Shown here in pieces: positions 12,101 to 23,700 of a stretch of DNA of 24,904 nucleotides. The notes beneath the pieces were generated by a model. That model worked only from the letters and a program-made list of their open reading frames with translations, was not told the origin of the DNA and made no database searches. The stretch covers positions 1 to 24,904 of the forward strand of contig CALSCQ010001792.1 of NCBI GenBank assembly GCA_943704525.1, read 5' to 3'. The position numbers and the translations under genes were made by a program. Source of the DNA: Pigoraptor vietnamica. Its lineage: Eukaryota > Opisthokonta > Filasterea. How positions within the stretch are numbered: position 1 is the stretch's first letter; each line of letters starts with the position of its first letter.

Positions 12101-15100
12101 GCGGCTGGAAGGGCGCGACGGCAGCGATGTCATGCGACGCAAAACGGGCTCCTCTTCGCCCGCGTCCGCTGTCGACACCGCACCGGCAGACTGGGAAAGG
12201 GCGCGGCCCTCGTCCCCTTCGTCGATGCCCCCAGAGCTGCGGCGGCGTGACGGCGACGAGGGCGCACGTCGCTCGTCTTGCGTTGCGTCGCCTTTCGAAG
12301 CGCGGTTCCCAGATAGCGCCAGAGACAGGCGTCCGTCCTCTCCCTCGTCGATGTTACCCCTGTTCCGGCTCCCCGGACGGGACGGCAGAGAAGCCGGGCG
12401 ACGCTCGTCCTGCGCTACGTCGCCCTTCGAGGCGCGGTTCGATAGAGCGAGCGACTGCCGACCGTCGTCCCCTTCATCGATGTTGCCCCTGGTACGGCTC
12501 ACCGGGCGCGACCCCCCACGTGAGTGCGACGCATCCAGTCGGCGAAGGTGCGCTTCATCCGTAGGCGTTTCGCGGACGAGCACGAGGGCGGCGTGGTCGG
12601 CGCCGCAATTCTGCGCAATAATCTCGAGCAAGACGGTTTGGAGCTTATCAAACTCCATCTCCTCGGACAGCGCACGCGCAGCGCGGAAGAGGGCCACGAG
12701 ATCGATCGAGCCGCCCGGCGCCGGCGTCGCTCCCGCCGAGCGTGAGAGCGAGGGAGAGCGCGCAGAGTCCGCCGGGCGGGGGACACCCAGTCCAGCACCT
12801 GGCGAAGGCGACACAGCTGTCGGCGCCTTTCCCTTGCGAAGGTCGGGATAGCGGCGGTAGAGCTCGTCGACCTTCTTCGTCGCGCCCCAAGCCGCATACG
12901 CCGACACAGCCTCGAGGAGCACGGGAGTTGCGAGGTCCGCAGTTTTTCCAGCGGTGAGCAGGTCGGCGGCACCCTCGTACGCGAGTGCGGCCACGTGCCA
13001 GAACGACTCCTCGCGTGCCAGACGAGCCGCCTGGCCATAGGCTGCCAGGGCGTCCCCGTAGCGGCCTTCGATGCGCTTGATCTCCGCGCGCACAAACATG
13101 CACTTCGAGAAGAAGTTTCGGCGGGACGCCTGCGAATAGTCTTCGAGGCGCGACACGTGCGACTTCAGCCGCTCAAGCATATCCGTAGCCTCCGACGCGG
13201 CCTGGGGAGGCAGCTGCAGTCGGCGGTCGACCGATGGCGTGCGAGAGAGCGACTGCTTCGTGCTCGCGGCGTGGCCGGTAATGTTAGCGTCGATGTCACC
13301 GCCGGTGGAAGGGTCTGCAGAAGCGGCAAAGTTGATGGAGTGCGCGGGATTGCTTGGGTCGCGGTGCCGGTCGACGACGGCCCGGCACGCACGCGCAAGC
13401 GCGACGGCGCCGATGAAGTCAAACTCGCTGTGAGTGATCATCCCGTGGACTTGCTCGATCGTGTTCTCCTCGACCAGGCGCGAGTACAGGGCGTACGCGC
13501 GTTCGTTCCGTCCGAACACAAGCGCCGTAAGCATGCGGAAAATTCCGGTCGCAGCGTTCGCAAATGGCGTAAAGTCTCCATACGCCTCGCCCTCGCCGTC
13601 GTCGTCCTCCCCGGAGAGAATGGCCGACGGCATGTGCTCGCACTCGACGCGCGTGCCCGTAAGGCTGTGCACGGCGGCCATAACGGCCGCCATTGACCGC
13701 TGCATGTCCCGCTGCCCACTCATGCCCACGATGGGCGCGTTCTGCGTGAGCTCCGCGGCAAGGACCCCGAGCGGCGAACCCCGAAGGAACGACGTCCAAG
13801 CGAGAAAAACGCAGCTGAAGACGCGGTAGTTCTGGTCCGCTGCCTCGCTTGCTTGCGCGAGCGCCTTGCGAAGGGCAACAATGGCACTGTCGAACGTATC
13901 TCCCCACGGCGAGGCGAGACCGACGTGCAAATAGCAGCGGCCGAGATGGAGGGCCTCCCCGTACGTTTCGGCCAAGCGCGCTGCAACGTGCACGACCTGA
14001 TATCCCAACCGGTGCCGCTCGAGAATGCTCGCCAGCGCAAAACCGTACACGGCGATGCCTCCGCTGCTCGCTACGGAGTGACCACGGGCAAACGACAGCG
14101 CGGTGAGGCGCGCGGCGAAAAAGACGTAGGCGTTGATGTCGCCCAGGAGGAACGCAACGGGAATGAGCTCCATCAGCGCCGTGTCGAGTGCCTGCACGCG
14201 CCACAGCTCCTGCTGCGGAACAAGGCCCCTGTCCGCGCACGACTCCGCGACCAACTCGACCAAGTCCCTCTCCACAATGACGTCATCGATCGACTCGACC
14301 TCCGCGGCGACGGCCTCCTCGTCCACCACAAGGGGTATTCGGCACCCAAGCAGCTCGAGGCAATCGAGCCCGACCGACATGGCGTCCACGTACCGCGCAA
14401 GTGCCGTGAGGACACCGACCTGCAGTAGCATGACGGGTATGACCGACGCTGCGACGCCATTCGCGAGAACGCGCGCTTCCTCGAGCCCCCTCGACGCCGC
14501 GAGGTAGTGGCCGAGGAAATACTGGCACGCTGCCTGGTTCATCGCAATCGTGTACGCGTGCCGGTCACGCGACGCCTCCGTGCAGAGAGGCAAGAGGAGC
14601 TTGGCGCGGCTGAGGTACTTGAGCGCCTCCTCGTGAGCGGCCGCGTTGACGGCGAGTGTACCGGCGGCCGTCAGCTGCGCCGCGGACAAGTCGGGCAGCT
14701 TGTCCGCACGGGACCCGCTACGCAACAGGTGCCCCGCAATGGCGAACACGCGCTCGTTCTCGTCCGCGCCCACGGACCCGGGCGCACTGTTACTACCTGA
14801 GCTCGCCGCCCCCGTCGATCGCCTTCGAAGATCAGCGGCGTCCGATCGCCTGAGAGGACCTCCCGCGCTACCACTGCCTCCGTCGGACGGGCGGCGTTCA
14901 GGGCGCGTGGCCGACACGGGCATCGTACGGGACCGCGATGGGAGTTCGGTCGGTTCCGGCGTGGCGGAGGCGGCGAGGAGCGTCTTGGCAAGATCGAAGT
15001 GGACGGAGGTCTTCTCGTCCTCCGAGAGCAACTGATAAAACGCCTGCTGCACACGATCGTGCACAAATGCGAACACGCGCGAGAGCTCAAAGGTCTCCTC

Positions 15101-17990
15101 GTTACTCGGCTCTGCGCTCTCGAGCGACACCGTCTGCGACCGGCTCAACCCGGCAAAGCTCCGCGTTACTCGCAGTTTTCGCTCCTCCGGCACGCTGAAA
15201 GGGCCGAACAGAGGCTCGTTTTTATCGCCGTCCGAAGACCCGCCGCTTGTTGTCTGGTGAAGTTCGCGCCCGCTCCTCTGCTTGCGAATGGTTATCCCAC
15301 TGGTCGTCCGGGAGGCTGAGCGGTCGTCACGTGACACCACGCGCTGCACGAGGCCCTCGGCGAGCGCGTCCTGCAGGCGGGCAAGTGCATCGTCTTCGCT
15401 CACGCGCGCGAGCGCAGCGACGCCTCCGAGCGTAAACCGACATCCGATGACGGCCGCAAACTTCAGCAGTGTGCGCGTTTCTTCCTTCAGACCGAGCGCG
15501 CGCGAACTACGCTCAACGATGAAGTCGACCACGTTGGCCGTGTGTTCGCACGCCTTGATTTCCGCTAGCTTCCACGCCCACCGGTGTCGCTGAGCGTCAA
15601 AGAACAGCAGGCCGTCGTCCTGCAGCGCAGACAGAAAATGCGAAATGAAGAACGGATTGCCGCCCGTCTTAGTGTGGACGACCAGCGCCAGGTCGCTGAC
15701 CACACGCGGAGGCAGGTTCGTCGAGCGCGCAAGAAGTCCACAAACGTCGTCCACCACGAGGGCTCCGAGCGACAATCGGAGAAGGCGATTGCCCGCAGAC
15801 ATCGAGGCCGACGAGACAAGCTGGTGCAGAGCGTGTGCCGGCGTGATCTCGTTAGAGCGGTACGTCGCCACGAGAGCAAAGGGGCATTCCGTCTGCATGA
15901 CGGCGTGCTGCAATAGGCGCAGCGACGACGCATCCGCCCACTGGAGGTCATCGAGCACGAGCAACGCGGGGAAGTTACACGACGCTACCGCACGAAGCAA
16001 CGCGCAGAACGCATTCTGCAGTCGCAGCATGAGGTTGCTGATATTCGCGGCCGACGGCGCAGCCGCCAACGACGTCGGCGAATCTCCAGAAGCAGGCGGC
16101 GGATGGACCATGATCGACGGAGGGTCCAATGTTGGCGCCGAGAGGGAGGACCCACCCGAAGTGGCACTCGACGTACGCTCGGCCAGCGGATGGTGGTTTG
16201 GTGCCGCCCCGTCGGTCGATATGCCACTGCTAGTCCGTCGCACCAGGCGACCAAAGAGGGCCGACATCGGCGGGTGCAGCTGACAGAGAGCGGCCGCGTT
16301 GCGTCCCACGGCGTTGCGTAGCGTGACGAGCAGCGCAGTTCCGCCCGACCGCGTCGTCTTCGCAATCAGCTGACCCGTCATCTGCGCCAGAATGTCCACA
16401 ATCGCGCTGAAGGGACGCCCGGCGCCGTATTGGTCGTACTTTCCCTCGGCGTATGTGCAGCGCGCGACAAGGCTGGCGACAGACGCGCGAACGAGCGACG
16501 ACTTGCCGACACCCGACGGGCCGTCGACTAATACCACGCGGGGTACCTGGGACGAGAAGGCGTCCGAGACGGCATCACCAATCTTCTTCTGCTCCGCCGA
16601 GCGACCGAACAGCTCCGAGGGCATGGGAAGGCGATAGGGAACGTCCTTCTGCGCAATGGCGGTCGAAAGGAGCGCGTTGTAGCCGCTCGCCTTGAACTGC
16701 TCGAGGTCCGCGCGGACCCCTCGAGCGCTTTGGTACCTACGCAGGCACAGCAGGGTTACATGAAGGCACGACACTCGCCTATGTATGCCAATGGAGCACA
16801 TTGAAGTTCTCCGTTGTGGCACAACGCGTTGCAGCTTATCACACGCAGGCTGAGCTGCATGGGTTAGGGTCACGCACCTCTCGTCTGGATCCTTCCGAAG
16901 GAGCTTTTGCACAATGCGGTCGATGAACTCCGGAACGCCCAGAGGCTTGAGTGCGTCGGGAGGGCGCGCGATGTGTGCGTGGATGATGGCGTACGCGTCA
17001 CCGAGGAAGGGCGGCCTAATGTCGAATGTGGATCGGAGTGAGCATGAAAAATATCACAATAACGCGCAGACAGTGATGCACCACACGCACAACCACACGT
17101 TCGGCATTACATACACGCACACGTAACCAGCAGAACGCGCACACAGAGAGTCCTGCGCACCTTCCCGCGAGCATCTCGTAGAACACTGCCCCCATCGAAT
17201 ACAGGTCGGCGCGGTAGTCCGGCTCCCGCTTCACGCGGCGCGTCCGCTCGGGCGCCACATAGTCAATGCTCTTCGGGTGCGCAAGCACGTCGTCAAAATC
17301 GCCCGGAAATTCGCTCTCGGCGTTCGGATCCCGCGGGCTGTTGAACACCGACCCGCGCCCGGGTGAGACCGGTCGATTCACGGACGGGGAGTTCGTCGAG
17401 GGCGAGCTGGCCATCAGCAATCGCCCGCCCGCGCGCATGTACTCCGCGTGCTGGAAGTTCGCCAAAAGGACGCGTCTCTCCTCTCCACCGTGCAATACGA
17501 ACACGTTGTGCGAGGAGATGTCGTAGTGGCAAAGCTTGGCGTCGTGCGTCGCCTGGATCGCGTCGCATATCTGGATGGCGGCCGAGACGAACGCGCGGAT
17601 GGACAGCTTGCCCTTCTGCTGCACAAACTCGCGCAACGGCTCGTAAGGAATCGCGTCGAACACGATGCCCAGCATGCTTGGCTCGATGGGCAAGAGCTCT
17701 CGAGCGCGCACGACATTGTCGGACTTGATGCGCTGCAGAAATTCAAATTCGGAGCGGAGCACGGGAAACATCGCCGGGTCGTCTGTGAGCTTCATGCGGC
17801 AACGTGCGCCGTCGGAGACGCGCGTGGCCACAACGACCACCGCAAAGCCGTCCACATGCTTCTCTTCCACGACGAATCCACTCGCGTCGAGGGTCGCCGC
17901 GGCCGTCGTAAGGGGATCCTCCCCAGCCCACTCGTCGCCATTCGCGACGTCATTTGTCTCGGCGAGGCCGAGGGAAGCGAGGGCTGCCAT
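6136..17990 (-). CDS. Giant hybrid: degenerate kinase-NTPase-GAF-PAS-PAS-soluble adenylyl cyclase (C1-C2-NTPase)
   Basis: Predicted cytosolic signalling protein of about 3752 residues making cAMP from ATP. Exons, in transcription order: 17990-17161, 17015-16878, 16736-10038, 9925-9858, 9739-9615 and 9534-6136; all introns are GT-AG (80-145 bases) and the phases close. Kinase-like domain about 40-335: HYD 155-157, Asn162, APE 246-248, DLYSMG, but ANF (177-179) where DFG belongs and no glycine loop. First NTPase: Walker A GPSGVGKSS from 395, Walker B LLVLDDLQWAD near 585. Helical repeats about 975-1570. GAF about 1665-2145, split by a disordered insert. PAS about 2155-2230 and 2355-2475. Cyclase C1 from about 2515 (Asp2524, KFAGD with Asp2574). 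Cyclase C2 2759-2997 (Lys2870, Asn2946, Arg2950). Second NTPase: GNHGIGKT 3087-3094, IVFIDDAD near 3260. Coiled-coil tail. C1-C2-NTPase matches ADCY10-type soluble cyclase. No transmembrane segment is seen. Confidence 0.95.
12200..12530 (-). repeat. In-frame 132-base coding repeat inside the giant cyclase gene
   Basis: About two and a half copies of a 132-base (44-codon) unit. The copies are in register: the stretch beginning at 12267 matches the one beginning at 12399. Each encodes GNIDEGDDGR or close variants, followed by RASKGD and QDERR, and is Ser/Arg/Asp-rich. It sits in the disordered insert that splits the GAF domain and probably arose by unequal recombination. Confidence 0.85.
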
Positions 17991-18520
17991 GTGGGGCGGA
18001 GTCCGTCAACGGACAACGCTCCCCTTGAAATGCAGCGCGCGCTTGGAAGTGCAGACTAGCGTCACATGATGTCGGACGTTCCCACTGCGATCCCTCCCAT
18101 TCACAGACTGCTCCACTAGTCGGTGATGTGGAAGAAAACGACAGGCGCTACTCGAAGGCACCCTTCCGAATAAGACGTTTGTGCTATGGGTGGAGTGGTT
18201 TGAAGGCGAGGTGCGTGAAGCGATGCGTGCGATGTCAGTTTTCGAAAAAAAAAAGCGGCCGCGAATGTGTTCGGGCGATCGTGCCGATTTGGGGCATCGG
18301 AAAAATTTGTGCCATCATTAATTTGAGGTTACCCCAAAAATGTGTGAAATATTTCGGTGCCTGTCAATGCATGCAAAAACGTGGGACTTCCATTTCCGGT
18401 TCATATTTTCCGTATGAATTTTTCCATATAAATTATATTTCCGATGCCAATATATTTACCGCGAAAGCGGGAGGAACGCCTCAAACGGGCTTTCCCATCT
18501 GAATGAATGCCATTCTCGCA
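17991..18520. other. 5' flank of the giant cyclase gene, with an AT-rich island
   Basis: No gene is recognised. Bases about 18240-18500 are far richer in A and T than the surroundings, with A10 at 18245-18254 and tracts such as CCATATAAATTATATTTCC. The open frame 18128-18502 (+) resembles nothing known. The region may carry the promoter of the minus-strand gene starting at 17990, but I cannot assign individual elements. Confidence 0.45.
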
Positions 18521-18560
18521 CTCACCATGCACAGTGGGGGTTACGCCTCACAATTTGTAA
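18521..18560. repeat. 40-base dispersed motif, left copy
   Basis: It matches 24726-24765 at 36 of 40 positions in the same orientation, including CTCACCATGCA and GTGGGGGTTACGCCT; the flanks do not match. It lies 531 bases upstream of the cyclase start codon. The right copy is upstream of the other minus-strand gene, so it could be a shared promoter element or a remnant of a dispersed repeat. Confidence 0.7.
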
Positions 18561-19149
18561 CACGACCGGCACGTGACCTTGCCCTGCCCTGGCGCCGGCC
18601 GACTCAGTCCTGACGCCGAGTCCCACAGGCGGGGCCGGGGCGCCGGTATGCCACAAAGAGGCGCACGTGCGGAGAAGACCTGACTCCTGACTCTGCCGGC
18701 ACGTATCAATGCACCACTGATTTGGCGTGCCCGGGTGGCCCGAACTGCCGCGGCGGCCAGTTGCCGGAACTGAGTCGGTCACACGGCTTGTTATCTCAGT
18801 GTTGGCAGGCGTTCAGCCCGGGCTTTGCGTCTTCCGGCGGCGGCAGCCGTTGTCCGGTGGTTACTGACACCTGTCACTTTGATACCGCACTACCGACGTC
18901 TACTCATTCAGTTACACAATAGGGAATGATGGTATTAGGGGCTGCAGTGTGAAGCTACGTGCATACCAGTGACTGCTTGGGACAGCCGCCTCGACCATGA
19001 TACCAGGCCACCACGGGGGGCATGAGGAGGTGCACAAAAGCAAATGAGAAATTATTTATATTCATGGCAGGGATACGCGAGTTACCCACTGCTTCGTGCG
19101 AAATAATTTTGTTTCCGTGAGAGCTCGCGGATGGTTTTCCAACAAAAAG
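18561..19149. other. Intergenic stretch with nothing recognised
   Basis: GC-rich, non-coding in appearance, containing short self-complementary pieces such as GCGCCGGC and GGCGCC. I find no protein family, tRNA or transposon signature. Confidence 0.45.
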
Positions 19150-20467
19150 CGCACGTTGCGGAAGCACAAAACTCCGAGCGGCGTAAGCGCAGGAAGAGGA
19201 CAGGGAAGAGGAGCACGTCGGAACGCAGGAAGAGGGAAGAGGAGCACGTCTGGATCGATTCCGCAGGAAGAACGTCGCGGTAAGCGCAGGAAGAGCGCAC
19301 GTCGCGGTAAGCACAGGAAGAGCGCACGTCGCGGCCAGCGCAGGGAGAGCGCACGAGGCGGTAAGCACAGGAAGAGAAGCATGCCACCGTAAGCGCAGGA
19401 AGAGGCACAGGAAAAGCACGTCTGGAGAACGTCGCGGTAAGCGCAGGAAGAGCGCACGTCGCGGAAAGCGCAGGAAGAGCGCACGTCGCTGTAAGCGCAT
19501 GAAGAGCGCACGTCGCTGTGTAAGCAAGGAAGAGCGCAAGTCGCGGAAAGCGCAGGAAGAGCGCACGTCGCGGAAAGCGCAGGAAGAGCGCACGTCGCGG
19601 AAAGCGCATGAAGAGCGCACGTCGCAGGAAGAGCGCACGTCGCTGTGTAAGCAAGGAAGAGCGCACGTCGCTGTGTAAGCAAGGAAGAGCGCACGTCGCG
19701 GAAAGCGCAGGAAGAGCGCACGTCGCGGAAAGCGCAGGAAGAGCGCACGTCGCTGTGAAAGCGCAGGAAGAGCGCACGTCGCTGTGTAAGCAAGGAAGAG
19801 CGCACGTCGCGGAAAGCGCAGGAAGAGCGCACGTCGCGGAAAGCGCATGAAGAGCGCACGTCGCTGTGTAAGCAAGGAAGAGCGCACGTCGCGGAAAGCG
19901 CAGGAAGAGCGCACGTCGCTGTGTAAGCAAGGAAGAGCGCGCGTCGCGGAAAGCACAGGAAGAGCGCACGTCGCGGTAAGCGCAGGAAGAGCGCACGTCG
20001 CGGTAAGCGCAGGAAGAGCGCACGTCGCGGTCAGCGCACGAAGAGCGCACGAGGCGGTAAGCGCAGGAAGAGCGCACGTCGCGGTCAGTGCACGAAGAGC
20101 TCAAGTCGCGGTAAGCGCAAGAAGAGCGCACGAGGCGGTAAGCGCAGGAAGAGGCACAGGAAGAGCGCATCGCCGGAACCGCAGGGAGAACGTCGCGGTA
20201 AGCGCAGGAAGAGCGCACATCGCGGAAAGAGGAAGAGCGGACGCGGCGGTAAGAAAAGGAAGAGCGCACGTCGCGGAAAGCGCAGGAAGAGCGCACGTCG
20301 CGATAAGTGCAGGAAGAGGCACAGGAAGAGCGCATCGCCGGAACCGCAGAAAGAACGTCGCGGTAAGCGCAGGACAAGCGCACGTCGCGGTCAGCGCATG
20401 AAGAGCGCACGTCGCCGAAAGCACAGGAACAGCGCATGTCGCGGTAAGCGCAGGAAGAGCGCACGTA
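19150..20467. repeat. Minisatellite with a 27-base unit
   Basis: About 1.3 kb of tandem copies of a 27-base unit whose core is GCGCAGGAAGAGCGCACGTC. The variable 7-base part is GCGGAAA or GCGGTAA in most units; a 28-base variant carries GCTGTGTAAGCAAGG. A longer block containing CATCGCCGGAACCGCA occurs twice (near 20168 and 20329), showing higher-order duplication. Because 27 is a multiple of three, both strands stay open over long distances (on the minus strand a nine-residue repeat, DVRSSCAFR). I regard those frames as by-products: they have no start context, no domain and no family. Confidence 0.92.
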
Positions 20468-20468
20468 G

Positions 20469-20469
<1 letters not shown>

Positions 20470-20508
<39 letters not shown>
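20470..20508. repeat. (TG)n microsatellite at the end of the minisatellite
   Basis: An almost perfect run of about 19 TG units directly after a minisatellite unit. It may have expanded from the GCTGTGTAAG form of that unit. Confidence 0.95.
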
Positions 20509-20509
<1 letters not shown>

Positions 20510-20744
20510 CACGAAGCGACGCACGACCCAGACGTCGCGAGATACGCGCATGGAACGTGAAAGAGCCTCCCCCCCAAAAAAGAGAAGGAGCGCATCCGGA
20601 AAGTGAACGTCCACGCGAGCCGGGGGACAAAGAGCAGCGAAAGACTCACACAGCAAGGGTGCGCACGACACGTGTGGCGCGCGTAAAACACCTGCAGCGT
20701 AAACAGCGCACACGTTCATTGCGCGGGATGCGGTGGCGAAAACT

Positions 20745-23700
20745 TCAAAGATACGGTTCAACGTCCGGCAAGATGCCCTCAATGGCCTCGCAGTGCTCGA
20801 ACACTTCCAGCTCACCCAGTCGCGCACCGAAAGCGAGCTTGCTCACAGGTTTTTCGGGCACACAGGAGCGCGGTATAATCCAGACGAGGTGCCACTCTAG
20901 TTGCACTCCTAATGCCGCACTCCAGCGACGATGTTCGCCGGTAAGAAAGAAATTGATCGTATGGCTATGGTCCGACGGCGACTGGAGAGTAACTTGTATA
21001 GCAAAAGCCCGCTTGACCGCGCCCAACTGAGAAACCTGGCGCTCACCACTCTGTCCCGACTCGTGAAGGCGAGTGGTCGCAACGATACAGACACTCTTCA
21101 CAGGCCAGGGTGGAGTTGGCGAGAATGGAGCGCCAGTAGGAGAGTCGGCAAAAAAAACCGCATCGATAAATTGCAGCGCCCGGGTGTTCGGCACAAAGAG
21201 GACATTAGGAAGACGCTTTTGAGCATCGGAAAACGCAACGTCGGCAAAACGCTCGACTGCAGGATGATCGGACGTCACCAGCCCAGCGCGAGAGCCCATC
21301 CCGCCCAAGTTTCTGTAACACCGACTCTTCGACCATGAGGCCCTTCGACGACCGGTCGGCAAGACCCATTATCTTCCACCAATCAGGTTGCAATGCGTAC
21401 GAACGTCGATTGGCAGCATACGTCAGCAAGGCGTCCATGAACGCCGATTTCGCAACGCCCGAGACGCACCGCATCTGGCCCTGCGCGTCGATGAAGAAGT
21501 GGCGATGATCGACATGTTCTTTCGTGGCGCCCGCTTGGTGAAGCGCGCTGACGTCGAGACCACCGAGAGCAACTTTCGTGGCACTCACGCGACTCTCGCG
21601 CTCAGGACCGCTGACGGTCGAAAAAAACTTGATCGCCTGAAAAGACACATCATCCCAGAACTTTTTGAGCTCGCCGCGAATGGCCCTAAGCTGCATTGAG
21701 TCGACCGCCTCCACTTCGACAATCGACGGTTCATCGGCGCCGCTCATCGTCGAGCCCGACGAGGCCGCACCACTATCAATCTCGACCGAATCCTCGTGGA
21801 CGACCGATGGCTCATTTGAATCCCTCATCACAGTGTCCGACGAGTCGCCAACGCTATCGTCTTCCGCCTCGCCGCTCGACTCGACCGAATCCATCGGAGA
21901 GTCCGACGAGTCGCCAACGCTATCGTCGTCCGGCTCGTCGACCGAATCCATCGAAGAGTCCGACGACTCGCCAACGCTATTGTTGTCCGGTTCGCCACTT
22001 CCTCCATCATTGGCGTTGGCGCGTACAACCTCGAGGGCCTCCTGAATTTTTGCACAATACAACGGTAGCCGGCCAGTCTCCTCCTTAATGTCGTCGACGA
22101 CAGGGCCCAGCTCTTCCCATCCCCCGCAGTGCGCCAGCCAGGCTCCAAACTCGGCATACAGAGAAGCGGACGTTAGCACCGAAAGACACTATTGAGGAGT
22201 AGCAAACCACATCATAACACACCTCCGAAAACCCGCCAAACAAAGGAAAATCTCTTTGGCCTACTCGACGATCCTCGCAGTCAACCCCGCGCACAAAGTC
22301 GTTGTTCGCAGAATAACCGAATATCTTATAGGCAACCTGGACGTCGAAGATTCTCTTTTCCGTCTGCGTCCGGGCCTTCCCCTGTCCGTGCGCTTTCCGC
22401 TCCGAGCCCTCCGAGGTGGGATTCATCTGATCAACGATTAGTATAACATCTGTTCCCCATCGTTGGAGTACCTCGACCACCTCGTCGACGTTCTTAGAGA
22501 CCTCGAGACATCGTAGGACGTCCCGTACGTCAAAAAACGCAACTGCAACCGCTTGCGCGAGGACAGTCGGTTGGGAAAACATGTTCGACGCTGGCACGTA
22601 TACGACGCGCTTGCCCTCACGCAGGAGAAACACGGCCAATGCGGCGAGAAGATGCGACTTGCCGCACCCTTTCGTTCCATAAACGTTCAGACACTCGCGG
22701 CGGGCCAGTTCAGAGACTTGCTGGACCAGCGGGGCAAAGCTCTCGCGGCCCATATAACGGAAGCGGCCAGCGGTCACTGCAGGCCGAAACCGACGCGTCA
22801 TCCGAGCCTGTGGCTGGATGGCTGGAAATGGCAGTTCGCACCATTCCATTGGGTCCGACAGCGTCTTGCACGTCGCGCTGGCCGTGCACGATATCGCTTG
22901 CCGAAGTGACGAAGCTTCGCCAAATCGACCTGGGCAACGTTAGTACAACAATCTCAGTCATCACCGAAGTAAGATTGAGCACGACGCATACCATTGGCCA
23001 CACAAAAACGCAACACCACAGAGATCGTACTATTAGAAGAAGCAAGCCAACCGAGAGAGATAGCGTGTCACGTGTAATGTTCACGCCAGACGATACCTCC
23101 ATCACGCGTCCACGCCGGTTCACCACGAGAATCGCCTACAAGACGCAAGGGCATGATTACAAGTACGAAACAGCCAATCCGCCTCGTGATGCGCCCGAGG
23201 AAGGCAGCTTTCGAAGGGCCGCGGCAAAACAGTGTTTAGAAACACGGGCACGGTCACATCACGTGACGAGCACAACACTCGATTTAAGCATGGCATACAT
23301 CTATGACAGGTTGCGCGCGACTGCTGACCAGGGTGGGCAGGAACTGGGTCGACGGAGGCATCGCTCCTCCCGAAAATACTCTGCAGATCTAAACGAGGGC
23401 AATAAACGCGTAATGAGTATACACGACGTAGAGGGGTCAATCGAAAACATTTCGTATACTCACCCCAGTTTACGACCCGCCGAAATAGAGTGCCTCCGGC
23501 ACTGCGTGCCTCTGCAGTGACGTGCACAGAATATTGCAAAGTTAACATGCACGCATGGATGCCGTGCAATTAGCAAATGCAGGCGAGTGCATTGCGGAAC
23601 GTCGGCAGTCATGCGACAAAGAAAGGCGCAACTACCCCTCGCCGGCAATCGCGTAGAGACACACCGATACTGGCACACTGTAGTAACACACGCAAACATA

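Noticed and set aside
18128-18502. Possible 124-residue protein on the plus strand
   Set aside because: It crosses the AT-rich island, has no family resemblance and unlike codon use; probably chance.
19150-20467. CRISPR-like array
   Set aside because: Units are contiguous and variable throughout; there are no unique spacers between constant repeats, and the locus is eukaryotic.
19082-20827. A 581-residue open frame on the minus strand and similar frames on both strands
   Set aside because: They are translations of the 27-base minisatellite; the open length follows from the unit being a multiple of three.
22639-23520. 293-residue plus-strand open frame
   Set aside because: It is antisense to the NTPase exon and the long intron of the Crinkler-like gene and shows no domain.
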